A DNA stretch of 64,000 nt from Shewanella woodyi ATCC 51908 (GCF_000019525.1 NC_010506.1:3596001-3660000); one strand, 5' to 3'. Counted from the first letter of the stretch, positions 11,312 to 21,828 are shown. A program made the numbers and translations. Notes: generated by a model not told the origin, from the sequence alone.

Positions 11312-13648
11312 TTAATAGGGTGAACTAACCAACCAATCGGTAATTTTGTCCGCATCTAAAGGTCTAGATAGATAGAATCCCTGCCCCAATTCACACCCTC
11401 GCTCTATAAGCCAGTTTAATGCTCCCTCATCCTCTATGCCTTCGGCCACCACACTTAAACCTAAGTTATGAGCCAGTTGTAACGTCGAATTCACGATAAT
11501 GCGATCGTCTTGATTCACCATTAAATTTTGCACAAATGATTTATCTATTTTCAGTTCATCCACAGGTAACTGTTTTAACTGAGCCAAAGATGAATACCCT
11601 GTACCGTAATCATCAATCGATAGTTTAAGACCACTTTTTTTCAGTACTGTCAGCTGTTTTATTGCATTTTCAGGATCAGATACCACGGCATCTTCGGTGA
11701 TCTCTAAAGTGAGTACATCTATTGGCACGCCTTTATGGGTAACAAGATCCAACACATATTGGCAGAAACCTTCATCCTTCAAGTTTTCAGCTGAAATATT
11801 AATCGCGATACATAGCTCTATATCCTGAGACTTCCACTTAAGATACTGCTCGAGAGACTCATTGATGACCCAATGGGTTAGCGCATTCATCTGCCCCATC
11901 TGCTCAGCAATCGGAATAAACAGATCTGGCGGGATCATGCCTCTATCTGGATGCTGCCAACGCACCAGTGCCTCGACATGAGTCACCTTCTTTAGTTTAA
12001 GATCTAACTTGGGCTGGTAGAAAAGCACCAGCTCTCCATTATCAATGGCGGATTTCAACTCATTAATCAGCTGCAAACGCTCCAATGTATTTCCATCGAT
12101 CTGTTGAGTGTAGATCTGTTGATCCAATCGATTTTTCTTTGCATGTTGCAGGGCGGTATCCGCTTGACGCAATAAAGTCTCTAAATCGCTTGGGTAGTGA
12201 ACAAAACTGATCCCGATAGAGAGTTGAAGATGTAGAGAGATCTCTTGATAGCGATACTCTGCTTCAATGCTCTTTTGCAGCTCACTCATCAAGCCCCTTA
12301 GCTCTTTTGGAGAGATAGCTTTAAACGCTAAGGCAAACTCGTCTCCCGTCATATGGCAAACAAGGTCAATATTATCGAAAGATGACAATCGCTTGCCGAT
12401 CTCTTTTATCACTTCATCTCCCACCACATGGCCTAAAGTACCGTTAACCTCGGTCATACGCTTAATGTCAATTAAACAGATGGCAACAGCTGATTTATTG
12501 TTAAACCAAGAGGAGGTCACACGCTTTAGCTCATTCTTATTGGCGAGCTTAGTCAAAGGATCATGGTATGCCTGAAACGCAATTTCACTCTCACGACTCA
12601 ATATCGCCTGCTGCATCACAGTGAACTCCTCGGCTAACAGCTGCATCTCGATACTGTTTCCCACCTGAACTTTGGAGTTGTAGTTCCCCTTAGCGATATA
12701 CCTTGCCTGCTCAATCAAGAGTTTAATGGGTTTTGTCACACCACTAGAGATAAAAAAAGCCAACAATAGAGAGATTGGCAACATCAATAAAATTAAACCT
12801 AACTGCTGTAACCACTGCTTTTGGAATGACTCAAGTACATCGTACCGAGTCTGGAACATAAAGGCGTGTACCTGCTTTTCGTCGACAACGCCGAGCGGCT
12901 CATGCCAAAGCACGTAATCTTCATTAACCAATCCATTAGCAATAAAATCGGAAACAGCGACATTGTCAGCAGAATTTAACGCTTCGCCTGACAAACCAAA
13001 AAACTGATTATCTGCCCCACCCTGCGTTGCAACAAATCCCGCATTTAATCCTGTGTGTAACTGCAAAGATTTTGCTAATGCATCATCAATAATAAAGCCA
13101 AACCCCACCCAACCAATAACATTACCCGCACCACTGGTTAAGGGTGCGAATTTAATCTGATAGATATTCTCTCCCAATGAATAGAGCGGGTTAGTATTTT
13201 CAAGTCCTGCGTCTAGGGGATAACGAAATGCTTGACCCTGTTCAGGTCCGACTTTGACCTTGCCCAAATCCTGCACGTCAGTGTTAAGCACCAACTCACC
13301 TATGATGGTTCCATGCCTATCCACAGCGATAGCCAGATCGGCGTTAATTCGTTTTCTATGGTTATTCAAAGCCACCAGAAAGCTGCGGCTATCGTTATCA
13401 ATAAAAATATCCTTAAGACCGAAATCTTTCGCCGCGGTTTCGGCAAAAGCAGAAAGATAGTAGTAACGTTTACCATAATCAGACTTAAACACTAGCTCGG
13501 CTACAGAGAGCTGATTACTCAGTTGCTGCTGCTCAAGCCGTTTATTGGCAAAAAAAGTGATTGAAAATGAGATAGCTTGAACCGCTATCAACAAGATAAC
13601 GAAGAAGCCAAAGATGCGGGTTTGTATTCGATTGAATATCCCTGTCAT
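11312..13648 (-). CDS. Membrane GGDEF/EAL protein, probable c-di-GMP phosphodiesterase
   Basis: The 778-residue protein has a membrane segment near residues 11-31, a periplasmic sensor region to about 280, a second membrane segment, a HAMP domain (TKPIKLLIEQARYIAKGNY), a GGDEF domain and an EAL domain. The cyclase signature is degenerate: residues 434-438 read TGDEF rather than GGDEF. The EAL domain looks complete, with E559-A-L in EALVRW, NISAENL, LEITEDAVV, IDDYGTGYSSL, LKIDKSFV and VVAEGIED. It therefore probably hydrolyses c-di-GMP, with the GGDEF domain weakly active or regulatory. Its start overlaps the stop of the upstream cupredoxin-like gene (TAATG), so the two are translationally coupled. 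Confidence 0.9.
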   Translation of the reverse strand: MTGIFNRIQTRIFGFFVILLIAVQAISFSITFFANKRLEQQQLSNQLSVAELVFKSDYGKRYYYLSAFAETAAKDFGLKDIFIDNDSRSFLVALNNHRKRINADLAIAVDRHGTIIGELVLNTDVQDLGKVKVGPEQGQAFRYPLDAGLENTNPLYSLGENIYQIKFAPLTSGAGNVIGWVGFGFIIDDALAKSLQLHTGLNAGFVATQGGADNQFFGLSGEALNSADNVAVSDFIANGLVNEDYVLWHEPLGVVDEKQVHAFMFQTRYDVLESFQKQWLQQLGLILLMLPISLLLAFFISSGVTKPIKLLIEQARYIAKGNYNSKVQVGNSIEMQLLAEEFTVMQQAILSRESEIAFQAYHDPLTKLANKNELKRVTSSWFNNKSAVAICLIDIKRMTEVNGTLGHVVGDEVIKEIGKRLSSFDNIDLVCHMTGDEFALAFKAISPKELRGLMSELQKSIEAEYRYQEISLHLQLSIGISFVHYPSDLETLLRQADTALQHAKKNRLDQQIYTQQIDGNTLERLQLINELKSAIDNGELVLFYQPKLDLKLKKVTHVEALVRWQHPDRGMIPPDLFIPIAEQMGQMNALTHWVINESLEQYLKWKSQDIELCIAINISAENLKDEGFCQYVLDLVTHKGVPIDVLTLEITEDAVVSDPENAIKQLTVLKKSGLKLSIDDYGTGYSSLAQLKQLPVDELKIDKSFVQNLMVNQDDRIIVNSTLQLAHNLGLSVVAEGIEDEGALNWLIERGCELGQGFYLSRPLDADKITDWLVSSPY

Positions 13649-14319
13649 TAGTAACCTTCTAGAAAATCAAAGTCATCGAGACTTTTTTGCTCCGGAATAT
13701 CAGCCATGGGCACATCAATGGTGACGATGATAGGTGTAGAGGAGGAAGTGGTGACAGTCTGCATCAAGGTGTTATTTTCAACTTGCAGCTGAGGATGCCA
13801 CACCATTAACTCATATTCAGCATTGGGTACCCCATCAAATTCAACCTCTCCACTCTCATCTGCGATAGCAAAATAGGGGGTGTCGACCACCAGCAAGTGC
13901 CCACTCATCCAATCATGAATATTACAGCCCATGGAGATGTGGCCCTCTTGCTCAAAACGTAAGGTTTTAGTTGAGTTGTCTTTTCTCAACTTAAAAGAAA
14001 AACGTTTTGGCCCTGCGGCAGAGTAGATATGATGAGTAATATCATCGTCATTAACAAATTGTAATTCATACCCTTTTTGCATGACGGTAATATAGGGAGT
14101 GAACTGTTTATCTTTTTGATGTATCTCTAGAGGGGGAGTAACTTTGTTGCCAACGGTATGCTGTTGGCTATTTTTAGCTTCAAGGTACACAACCAAATCT
14201 GGCATAGGCTCACCAGATGAATCAACCAGCCTAACTTTTTCTGCATTAGCCGCAAAACTCCACCCCAATGGCACTAAAAATAATCCAGAACATAACACTC
14301 TTGCCCATCTATAACTCAC
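13648..14319 (-). CDS. Exported cupredoxin-like protein (methylamine-utilisation-like annotation)
   Basis: This 223-residue protein has a signal peptide ending near residue 26 (GWSFAANA). The central region has the look of a plastocyanin-type fold: DDDITHHIYSAAG supplies a His, and MGCNIHDWMSGHLLVV supplies Cys, His and Met/His in the order expected for a type 1 copper site. Proteins like this are often annotated as methylamine utilisation proteins, but there is no methylamine dehydrogenase here. The start is a GTG preceded by GAGG. It is first in the group with the c-di-GMP phosphodiesterase and the barrel protein, suggesting a periplasmic or redox sensing input to c-di-GMP turnover; that link is inference. 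Confidence 0.7.
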   Translation of the reverse strand: MSYRWARVLCSGLFLVPLGWSFAANAEKVRLVDSSGEPMPDLVVYLEAKNSQQHTVGNKVTPPLEIHQKDKQFTPYITVMQKGYELQFVNDDDITHHIYSAAGPKRFSFKLRKDNSTKTLRFEQEGHISMGCNIHDWMSGHLLVVDTPYFAIADESGEVEFDGVPNAEYELMVWHPQLQVENNTLMQTVTTSSSTPIIVTIDVPMADIPEQKSLDDFDFLEGY

Positions 14320-14428
14320 ATCAACCTCGTTTCAATGACAAAAAGAAATATGAAAGGGGATGCAGTCACTTTTATCCTCTCGACAATAGGAACTGAATAT
14401 AAAGAGAAAAATTTCATGAAAGAGAATA

Positions 14429-14694
14429 ATACCAATCAGTATAAGAAGTTGATCTACTCAGAGTGTCTTTTGGCAAACTAATTCAAGATGAATGGATGAT
14501 GGAATGGTTGTTCCCTTGTGAGTTCATTCAACGCAGAAGTAGGCAGCCAAAAACACTCCTTACAGGCGAGTTTTAGCGATTCTGATACTGCGTTAACGAG
14601 CTTAACCGTAGAATAACTATGCTCTTCACTCGTTGCCTTGCCTCAGAAGCGCTAAACTCTCGCTGAGCGATCAAACCTTTATACTGATTGGTAT
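14429..14694. mobile_element. MITE-like element with 16-bp terminal inverted repeats
   Basis: ATACCAATCAGTATAA at 14429-14444 is matched by its exact complement TTATACTGATTGGTAT at 14679-14694, giving a 266-bp element without coding capacity. It is flanked by AATA on both sides (14425-14428 and 14695-14698), consistent with a 4-bp target duplication. It occupies the gap between the cupredoxin-like gene and the chemotaxis receptor gene. A degenerate single copy of the same end (ACCAATTAGTATAA) lies at 9952-9965. Confidence 0.8.
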
Positions 14695-14743
14695 AATATC
14701 CCCTGATAATCATGACTCATCTTTATCCCTACTTAAGAATAGG

Positions 14744-14775
14744 CAAAAAAAAAGCAAAACCAAGGTTTTGCTTTT
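14744..14775 (-). terminator. Rho-independent terminator of the chemotaxis receptor gene
   Basis: AAGCAAAACC (14752-14761) pairs with GGTTTTGCTT (14764-14773) around two bases; on the minus strand it is followed by a run of nine T. It lies about 20 bases after the receptor stop at 14795. Confidence 0.9.
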
Positions 14776-14794
14776 CAGTTTCCAACAGAAAAAA

Positions 14795-16243
14795 TTAACT
14801 CAAGGTGTATTGAGTCAATATCTTATCCAGCTCAATAGAGGAGTTACTCAAATTTGCAGCCAGTGTGACCGAGCGTTGAGCTGTGTCTTTAATAATTTGA
14901 GACTGATCTCTAATATCATTAAGTTGAGTGGCAATATCACGGGCCGACACACTTTGCTCCTCAGCTGAGGCAGCAATCTGCGAGCTCATATCAAACACAC
15001 CCGCAGTCGAACCTGCCATGGAATCTACATCTTCCCCTACAGAGACAATCGCATTGCGTCCCTGATCCGCTTGCTCAACAATACTCTCTGTCACTTTAGA
15101 CAAGGTCGAGCTGCCCTTCTGCAATCCCTCAATCATGGATTGAATTTCAACGGTTGCAGCTTGAGTTCTACCCGCTAAGGTTCTCACCTCGTCGGCAACA
15201 ACCGCAAAGCCTCTGCCCTGCTCTCCGGCCCGCGCCGCTTCAATAGCCGCGTTCAGTGCCAGAAGGTTTGTCTGCTCAGAGATCCCATTAATAGTCGTGA
15301 CCACAGCGCCAATTTCAGAAGCACTGTTTGACAATTGTGACACTGAACTTGACGCTGTATCTATCTCACTCACTAAAGTTGAAATACGAGTAACCGCCTC
15401 TGCAATACGTTGTTTACTCGACTGTGCTTGCTGGGTATTTGCCTGTGTTTGCTCAGAGGTGTTTGCTGCATTATGAGACACCTCCTCAATAGCCGCAGTC
15501 ATCTGATCCATCGCCACCGCAACACTGTCTAAAAACTGATGCTGGCAACCGATAAGATCTTCACTCTGTTTAGCTTGTTGATCAAACTCATCGGCAGCTT
15601 GAGCCAGTGTTGCCGCATTGTGGCCTATGGCCGTCACCATCTCACTCATATTATCGGCACTGCGATCTATCTCAGTGGCGATCATACTGAAATCATCCTT
15701 ACCGAAGAAGTTTAATCTCTGGGTCAGATCCCCATCCGCTAAACGCTTAATCGCGACATACATATCCCATAAGCCACCACCTAAAGAGGTTGAGGTCCAG
15801 TAACTGAGCTGGAATAGAGGAAGTAAACCTATTAAGGCAACCCACAGCATCATCTTGGCATCACTTAACGCTTGCGCCTCCCAAGATTTAACATCCGTCG
15901 TTAACTGCAGATATTGACGGCCTATAGGCGCCGATACGGTGACTCTGTTTCCCTGACGATTATCGACACTAGTATGATTGAGTTGCAAGCCTTGAGATGA
16001 GGCAAAACTTGCTAAGTCATCCCCAGAGAGTCCCTGTGACTTCACCACATTAGCAAAGGTATCAACAACTGCCTGAGCTCGTTCTTGAGAGCTGTGTTCA
16101 ACCTGCCCCTGCACTTTATTAAGGTTAACCAAGGCGATACTTGTGGTGATCAAGGATACCAAGATACACAGCAGCCAAAACTTTCCATTCAAGCTCAACT
16201 TAATCATTAAGGCATCTATTTTTCTAAACTGGATCTGCTTCAT
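14795..16243 (-). CDS. Methyl-accepting chemotaxis protein
   Basis: This 482-residue receptor has a first membrane helix near residues 22-42 ([18 protein letters not shown]), a short periplasmic region of about 90 residues, a second helix ([16 protein letters not shown]), a HAMP domain and a long cytoplasmic coiled coil. The hairpin tip carries the universal signalling signature [19 protein letters not shown] followed by [18 protein letters not shown]. The small periplasmic region is too short for a double Cache or classical four-helix sensor, so the ligand is unknown. I chose the ATG at 16243 because AGGA lies five bases before it; an earlier in-frame start at 16267 adds eight residues with no better site. 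Confidence 0.93.
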   Translation of the reverse strand: MKQIQFRKIDALMIKLSLNGKFWLLCILVSLITTSIALVNLNKVQGQVEHSSQERAQAVVDTFANVVKSQGLSGDDLASFASSQGLQLNHTSVDNRQGNRVTVSAPIGRQYLQLTTDVKSWEAQALSDAKMMLWVALIGLLPLFQLSYWTSTSLGGGLWDMYVAIKRLADGDLTQRLNFFGKDDFSMIATEIDRSADNMSEMVTAIGHNAATLAQAADEFDQQAKQSEDLIGCQHQFLDSVAVAMDQMTAAIEEVSHNAANTSEQTQANTQQAQSSKQRIAEAVTRISTLVSEIDTASSSVSQLSNSASEIGAVVTTINGISEQTNLLALNAAIEAARAGEQGRGFAVVADEVRTLAGRTQAATVEIQSMIEGLQKGSSTLSKVTESIVEQADQGRNAIVSVGEDVDSMAGSTAGVFDMSSQIAASAEEQSVSARDIATQLNDIRDQSQIIKDTAQRSVTLAANLSNSSIELDKILTQYTLS

Positions 16244-16340
16244 AATTCCTACAACCTCTTTGTTCACAGCAGAAAAACCGACTGCTGCGCCCCATTATTT
16301 TTGTTATTCGAGTATAAAAACTAATTAACCCTGCTCTGTC

Positions 16341-16853
16341 TCACGAACTTGTGTGATTAGGCGAGCTTATTGCTGCTCCATTTCCCTGAAGCCTTTTGTG
16401 CCATTTTAACTTCAATGCCACCAACACTGAGGTGAGCTCTGACATGCTATAGCCTAAAAGTGAACCTATAATTAATGCAGGCAAGATTTTACCAATCTCC
16501 CCCCCCATTGCGAAAGTGATACAGCAACCAATAAAGGCGCCAGGTATGAAAGCCAGCTTACTGTAGCTAGCCTGGAGACACATGGCTGCGGTCACCACGC
16601 CAGTCAGCAGATAACCCACCATAGGGGTTTCAAAATAACTACTGCCGCTTATAACCAACCAAGCCCAAAAAACACCAGATAAGTTTGTCGCCCAAGAGAT
16701 AATAACCCCTTGAAAGTTAAGTTTTCCTAGTGCGAAGTAAGTGCTACAACTTAGAAACCCGATCCAGGTGATCAGGTGAAAGATATCTGCGACGCCCGCC
16801 CAGACAGCCGCAAGTAGACCCGCCGATATGGCGACTTGCCAACGATGTTCCAT
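16341..16853 (-). CDS. DUF1097-family inner membrane protein
   Basis: The 170-residue protein is almost entirely hydrophobic, with five or so membrane helices and short loops. The run of small residues and motifs such as WAGVADIFHLITWIGFLSC and GAFIGCCITFAMGG match the DUF1097 (YcdZ-like) family, which has no established function. A GAGGGG site precedes the ATG. It lies 97 bases upstream of the chemotaxis receptor on the same strand and could be co-transcribed with it, but the receptor has its own good ribosome binding site and a gap that could hold a promoter. Confidence 0.8.
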   Translation of the reverse strand: MEHRWQVAISAGLLAAVWAGVADIFHLITWIGFLSCSTYFALGKLNFQGVIISWATNLSGVFWAWLVISGSSYFETPMVGYLLTGVVTAAMCLQASYSKLAFIPGAFIGCCITFAMGGEIGKILPALIIGSLLGYSMSELTSVLVALKLKWHKRLQGNGAAISSPNHTSS

Positions 16854-17093
16854 GTATGACCCCTCAGTACATTGGAATAATTTTGAAAGACAAATTACTC
16901 CATTTTTAATAACAAAAATAGGATCAATGCCATAAACTCGAGATTAACTGCGGTTTTATTGCCCTTTATTTGATCTTTAGTCAGTCTTATGTAGTAAAAA
17001 AACCAACAAAACACGATTTGATGCCATCGCAATCAAATGACTTAGTAACAAATTTGAAGCAATAATGCCGAAATGGAGCGTTAAGAAAGTAAA

Positions 17094-17115
17094 AAGGCCT
17101 CCCCTTAGGAAGACC
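17094..17115 (-). terminator. Terminator of the molybdenum hydroxylase operon
   Basis: On the minus strand GGTCTTCC pairs with GGAGGCC-side bases (two G-U pairs) around a short loop and is followed by TTTTTA. It lies about 70 bases after the stop of the last operon gene at 17184. The rest of the 330-base gap 16854-17183 shows no gene. Confidence 0.75.
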
Positions 17116-17183
17116 AGTTAAGACAAGTTAATTGAGCAACCTCAAATGCAGGGTTTAGCATCTTGACGTTGCTTAGGCTTAAA

Positions 17184-19433
17184 TTAAACCGTCAGATGTT
17201 TACTCACAGGAAGCTCCCTTATCCGAATCCCAGAGGCGGCAAAGATGGCATTGGTCAGACTTGGCGCAACCGGCGGCACTCCAGGCTCCCCCACTCCACC
17301 AGGTGGAGCATCAGATGGGATAACTGTCACGTCAATATCAGGACATTGGGTCATTCTCAGCAGAGGGTAATCATGAAAGTTTGATTGCACAACCTTGCCA
17401 TGCTTAAAACTTATCTCCCCCATCATGGCCAGACTCAAGCCAAACATTATTGCCCCTTCGGTTTGTGATTTAACCCTGTCAGGGTTAACCACAGTCCCAG
17501 CATCAATGGCAGCAACGGCTCGTAGCACCTTAAGCTTGTTATCTTTATCCACCTCTACCAGCAAGGCAACAGCCACAAAGGCGGCAAAACTGCGATGTAC
17601 AGCAAATCCCCAAGCTTGATTCACTTTAGGTTGCTCGCCTTTTCTCATCCCAAGTTCAACCGCCGCAATCACCCCATGGTATCGAGCAATATCAACAGGG
17701 TGACGAGCCAGCTCCTCACCGTAATTACCATACTTAAACCCTTGGTCAACAAAGGCCTCTTGCCGCTCAGGGCCTAACAAGTCACGCCACATCTGTGTAA
17801 TAGGCTTATTGGCTTTTACGGCCAACTCATCGACAAAACTACCAATGCCGAATCCATGCTGAATATTACACACAGAGCGCATCCAACCGATTCGAGTATG
17901 TGCTTTTGCCTCCACAGTTTCACAGCGCAGGCTCTTTACTGCCAGAGGAACATCAACAAAGCCTAAGTCTACTTCCCAAGGCGCTGGGTAGTCAGCCCCT
18001 TCAGCAAAGGTCGAACCTATGCTGGGAAAACCCGTTCGTTGCAACATCGCCTGTGGCATCTTATCATCGCCCAATCTTGCTTGATACAGCTGAGCACTAA
18101 TGGCATGCAGATAACCATTTTGGATCTCATCCTCACGGCTCCAGCATACTTTTACAGGGACTTTTAGTTGTTGAGATAACAGCGCGGCTTCAACGCAGTA
18201 ATCCGGCTTGGATTTACGTCCAAAGCCGCCACCAAGCAAGGTCACATTGACCTTAATCTGCTCCTCTTTTAGACCAAGAAAACCAGCCACATTCTGCGCT
18301 GCACTTTGAGGAGTCTGGGTTGATGCCCAAAGCTCACAACCTGAATCGGTGACATTTGCGGTGGCCACCGGCGGCTCCATCGGCGCATGAGCCAAATAGG
18401 GAACGGTATAGATAGCCTTAACCGTGTTCTGTTTAGGCCAATCACTGCTCTGCTCCCCCTGCTGCCTCACCAGCTTGCCAGGAGCTTGGACTCTCTCAAC
18501 CAACTGCTTTAGAAAAGCCTGAGAGTCATGGCTATCATTGTTGGAGTCACTCCAGGAAATAATTAGCGCTTTTCGTCCTTCAATAGCGCTCCAAGAGTTA
18601 CTCGCAATAACAGCAACGCCGCCAAGAGGTTGGAAAGCTGGTGCACCTTTAGGAACAGGTAAACGAACAACATCGATCACTCCGGCAACCTTACGTGCTT
18701 GGCTGTCATCTAAGGTTTTCACCTTACTCCCATAAACAGGTGGACGAACAATACTGGCATAACGCATCCCCTCAAGCTGGACATCAAAGCCATATTTAGC
18801 CTCTCCATTAAGGATCCCATCCATATCAACAATCTTATGGGGCTTACCAATATGAGTGAAATCCTGAGGTGACTTTAAAACAAGCGTATCTACCTTAGGG
18901 AGCTCATATTTGGAAGCGGCGCTGGCTAATTCACCAAAACTTACCATCCTTCCCGATTGAGTGTGGATAACCAAATTATTGGCCGTACTGAGCTCAGATA
19001 TCGGCACTTGCCACTTATCGGCAGCCGCTTGCTCAAGCATAGTGCGAGCCATGGCGCCCATCTCACGCATCTTATCAAAGCCTTTACGGATACTACGTGA
19101 GCCATCTGTGTTTTGACTGCCATAGCGTTTATCGGCTAAACCTTGAACGACAACGACCTTATTCCAATCAGCCCCTAGTTCATCGGCTAAAACCTGTGGG
19201 ATCCCAGTGCGGATCCCCTGACCCATCTCAGAGCGGTGGCAAGTTAGGTACACCTTGTCATCCTCACCAATGGCGATGAAAAGGTTCAACCTTGACTCCT
19301 CTCCTTGGGCCATGACCATTGGGCTCCAGCTCAAGCCCGTTGCGCCTAAAGCTAACCCACCACCTGTGGCTCCAAACAGTTTAAGTACATCTCGGCGACT
19401 GAAGTTTTGTACCGCAGAAAAGGATGGATTCAT
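17184..19433 (-). CDS. Molybdopterin-binding aldehyde/xanthine-type oxidoreductase large subunit (IorB-like)
   Basis: This 749-residue protein is the catalytic subunit of a two-component molybdenum hydroxylase related to isoquinoline 1-oxidoreductase. A twin-arginine signal, [14 protein letters not shown], opens the chain, so the folded enzyme is probably exported with its partner. The Moco-binding region includes [14 protein letters not shown] and ends with [14 protein letters not shown], whose Glu is the expected catalytic base. Its start overlaps the stop of the 2Fe-2S subunit (ATGA), so the pair is translationally coupled. It is the last of a four-gene operon with its own maturation genes. 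The substrate (aldehyde or N-heterocycle) cannot be decided from sequence; no cytochrome c subunit is adjacent. Confidence 0.9.
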   Translation of the reverse strand: MNPSFSAVQNFSRRDVLKLFGATGGGLALGATGLSWSPMVMAQGEESRLNLFIAIGEDDKVYLTCHRSEMGQGIRTGIPQVLADELGADWNKVVVVQGLADKRYGSQNTDGSRSIRKGFDKMREMGAMARTMLEQAAADKWQVPISELSTANNLVIHTQSGRMVSFGELASAASKYELPKVDTLVLKSPQDFTHIGKPHKIVDMDGILNGEAKYGFDVQLEGMRYASIVRPPVYGSKVKTLDDSQARKVAGVIDVVRLPVPKGAPAFQPLGGVAVIASNSWSAIEGRKALIISWSDSNNDSHDSQAFLKQLVERVQAPGKLVRQQGEQSSDWPKQNTVKAIYTVPYLAHAPMEPPVATANVTDSGCELWASTQTPQSAAQNVAGFLGLKEEQIKVNVTLLGGGFGRKSKPDYCVEAALLSQQLKVPVKVCWSREDEIQNGYLHAISAQLYQARLGDDKMPQAMLQRTGFPSIGSTFAEGADYPAPWEVDLGFVDVPLAVKSLRCETVEAKAHTRIGWMRSVCNIQHGFGIGSFVDELAVKANKPITQMWRDLLGPERQEAFVDQGFKYGNYGEELARHPVDIARYHGVIAAVELGMRKGEQPKVNQAWGFAVHRSFAAFVAVALLVEVDKDNKLKVLRAVAAIDAGTVVNPDRVKSQTEGAIMFGLSLAMMGEISFKHGKVVQSNFHDYPLLRMTQCPDIDVTVIPSDAPPGGVGEPGVPPVAPSLTNAIFAASGIRIRELPVSKHLTV

Positions 19434-19903
19434 AACTCTGCCTCCATCTTAGAGGACTCTGCAGCACTTAAAATGGCTGACTTAATCCGGTTATAAGTGC
19501 CGCACCTGCAGATATTACCTGACATGGCATCATCTATTTCTGTCTCACTAGGCCTCTGCTTCTTACTTAACAGCGCTGCGGCAGACATCAACTGCCCCGA
19601 CTGACAGTAGCCACATTGAGGCACATTATGCTCTGACCATGCACGACGTAATTTATCGGCCTCTAAGCCCTCAATGGTGGTGACACTCTTGCCCTGAACC
19701 TGCTTTAGGTTGGTTAAACAAGCTCTGGCAGGCTCGCCATCAATATGGATTGTACAAGCCCCACACAGACCTGCACCACAGCCATACTTAGTACCTGTCA
19801 TCCCTAACATATCTCGAACAGCCCAAAGAATGGGCATATTAGGATCGGCATCTAATGTAAACTGTTTGCCATTAATATTCAGTTTCAGCTCATTGTCTGA
19901 CAT
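19430..19903 (-). CDS. 2Fe-2S small subunit of a molybdenum hydroxylase (IorA-like)
   Basis: The 157-residue protein carries two 2Fe-2S clusters and passes electrons from the Moco subunit. The plant-type ferredoxin cluster is seen in [17 protein letters not shown] plus a later Cys (PARACL); the second, helical cluster in CGYCQSG and [12 protein letters not shown]. This is the normal length for IorA/CoxS-type subunits. I chose the ATG at 19903, seven bases after GGAG; a GTG directly before it is the other option. It lacks a signal sequence of its own, so it would be exported by hitch-hiking on the Tat signal of the large subunit. Confidence 0.92.
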   Translation of the reverse strand: MSDNELKLNINGKQFTLDADPNMPILWAVRDMLGMTGTKYGCGAGLCGACTIHIDGEPARACLTNLKQVQGKSVTTIEGLEADKLRRAWSEHNVPQCGYCQSGQLMSAAALLSKKQRPSETEIDDAMSGNICRCGTYNRIKSAILSAAESSKMEAEL

Positions 19904-19930
19904 CACTCACTCCATGCTTAAGATGGGAAA

Positions 19931-20551
19931 TTAATTATTATGGTTTTCTCTACTTACAGATCTCACATCCAGCCAATCTGCGAGTTCAATTCGCGTATCA
20001 ATATCTTTTTGTGCACTGCTCATCTCAACAGTTTGTAACCTTCCAACTTGCTTAAGCATCTGCAGTATCGGCTTTGCTCCGCGATCGCCCTTTAATGCCG
20101 CTAACTTATCGAAATCATCGCGATAAAATAGCGCAGGCGCCGAGAGTTGCTCATCAAAGGTGGCACACACAGGAGCCCCGCCTCGAGCTCTATACAGGCT
20201 TAAGTAGTCACTTTCAGTGATTGCAACCTGATCCGCCAAGCTTATCAATAGCGAGTCAGCCTCCGTCTTAACGCCATGATTCACTGCGCAGCGAATAGAG
20301 CTGGATAAGCCTGTTTTAAACTCAGAATTAATAAGATATTTAGCGCCCGCTGGTAATAGAGGTAAAAGTTGCTCTTGATGTCCACCTAAGATAACTAACA
20401 GCTCCGCCCCCACTTTATTAGCCACGCCCCAGAGTTTACTGTAGCTATCTTCAAGTATGCTTGTCCCTTCTCTATCAATCACTTGTGCCAGCTTAGCGCC
20501 ATTAAAACGACGGCTTCTGCCAGCGGCGAGCAAGACAATCAAACTCTTCAA
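19931..20551 (-). CDS. MocA-like molybdenum cofactor nucleotidyltransferase
   Basis: This 206-residue protein has the NTP-transferase (MobA-like) fold. The glycine-rich nucleotide loop LLAAGRSRRFNGAKL is at the N-terminus, and ISLADQVAI carries the Asp that binds metal. MocA adds CMP to molybdopterin to make the MCD form used by xanthine-dehydrogenase-family enzymes, which fits the operon. The start is a TTG that overlaps the stop of the XdhC gene (TTGA), preceded by AAGGTG. The match of length and order suggests a dedicated maturation factor, though substrate preference for CTP or GTP was not determined. Confidence 0.85.
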   Translation of the reverse strand: MKSLIVLLAAGRSRRFNGAKLAQVIDREGTSILEDSYSKLWGVANKVGAELLVILGGHQEQLLPLLPAGAKYLINSEFKTGLSSSIRCAVNHGVKTEADSLLISLADQVAITESDYLSLYRARGGAPVCATFDEQLSAPALFYRDDFDKLAALKGDRGAKPILQMLKQVGRLQTVEMSSAQKDIDTRIELADWLDVRSVSRENHNN

Positions 20552-21573
20552 ACCATCACCTTATCTAAGGGGATCTGTCTAGCACCGTGAAGAACACCAT
20601 GACACTGAGCCAAGATACTCAAAGCCACCGACTCCGGCAGCTCGCCTCCCAAAGCAAACCCTGCTGGCGCTGAGAAGACACAATTAAAATCACTTTTACT
20701 TAGCCCCGCTTTTTGCAGCACACGCTCTCTTCGATGAGCAGGCCCCAATAGCGCCACATAACTTAAGTGCTCACAACTATCCATCTTATGCACCATTGAC
20801 AGCGCTTTAGCATCCAGTTCAAGGTTGTGCTGCATAATAATGACGGCATCTAAATGGGACTCAAAATGTTCAGGAAGCATGTCGGCCGATTGCTTAAAAA
20901 TTCTCGCACCGGGGAAATCATGGTTTCTCGCGTAGCTTGTTCGCTCATCAATCAAGTCCACCTGCCAACCTAAGCTTAAGGCCATCGCAACTACTGGCTG
21001 AGCATCTAAACCTCCGCCGAAAATCGCCAGCCGATAGCGGGAGCGCAAAGGTATAATCAGCTCAGCTTGTCCAGTCCGTAAAATGCCTGCACGTTTAAAA
21101 TCATCCACCGGAAAGTTCACCTCATCATAGGCGTTAATGCTTGCCGTCACATTGGCAAGAGCGGTGTCTCTATGGGGTAAAGTAATTTGGTAGAAAAACT
21201 GACCGCCATGATAAAGACGCTCAGACAACTGGTGGAAATTCAGGTAATGGTTTTCTCGTTTTAGGGGGACAAGCATGATATCGACGATACCGCCGCACCC
21301 TAATTGATAGCTGGCATCGGATTCATCGCTGGCATCATACTGCACCAACACAGCCTCCTGCTTCTCTAGTGACATCTGAGCATGACGACGAAGATCCGCT
21401 TCTAAACAGCCACCACTGAGTAGTCCAATAGAGCGTCCAAGGGGGTGGAACAACATCATGGCTCCTGCTTTACGGTATGCTGAACCTGTGACTTTAGTGA
21501 TCACCGCCAGCACCCATTCATCATGTGGAGCCGTCTGCCAGTGGGAGAGAATATCCTCTATATGATGGGACAT
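20548..21573 (-). CDS. XdhC-family molybdenum enzyme maturation factor
   Basis: The 341-residue protein has an N-terminal XdhC/CoxI domain (WVLAVITKVTGSAYRKAGAM, cited here as TKVTGSAYRKAGAM; LSGGCLEADLRRH) and a C-terminal Rossmann domain (LAIFGGGLDAQPVVAMA; FSAPAGFALGGELPESVALS, in part). XdhC proteins bind the sulfurated molybdenum cofactor and insert it into the target enzyme. It is first in the operon and overlaps the MocA-like gene. The frame is open for 22 more codons upstream to 21639; I chose the Met at 21573 because the conserved region begins there, but the Met at 21588 is equally possible and no start has a strong ribosome binding site. Confidence 0.88.
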   Translation of the reverse strand: MSHHIEDILSHWQTAPHDEWVLAVITKVTGSAYRKAGAMMLFHPLGRSIGLLSGGCLEADLRRHAQMSLEKQEAVLVQYDASDESDASYQLGCGGIVDIMLVPLKRENHYLNFHQLSERLYHGGQFFYQITLPHRDTALANVTASINAYDEVNFPVDDFKRAGILRTGQAELIIPLRSRYRLAIFGGGLDAQPVVAMALSLGWQVDLIDERTSYARNHDFPGARIFKQSADMLPEHFESHLDAVIIMQHNLELDAKALSMVHKMDSCEHLSYVALLGPAHRRERVLQKAGLSKSDFNCVFSAPAGFALGGELPESVALSILAQCHGVLHGARQIPLDKVMV

Positions 21574-21828
21574 GTCCGTATATCTCATTTTTATACAACA
21601 TAAAACTAAGCTACCAAACGTCACCTCAATTACAAGCAAGAATCCATTACAAAAGGTTTCTGTGATGAGTTGTCATACCTTTGACCTACTCTCTTTACCT
21701 TAATCAGTATGTAAAACCCCTTACAAAAGGCGATATATGTTGCTAGTTTGTACAGGTTACACAGTGAAATAGTCTAGTTTCCGCCAAGTGGTAAACAAGA
21801 TTGGAGACTTTCGACTATTTGTACAGAT

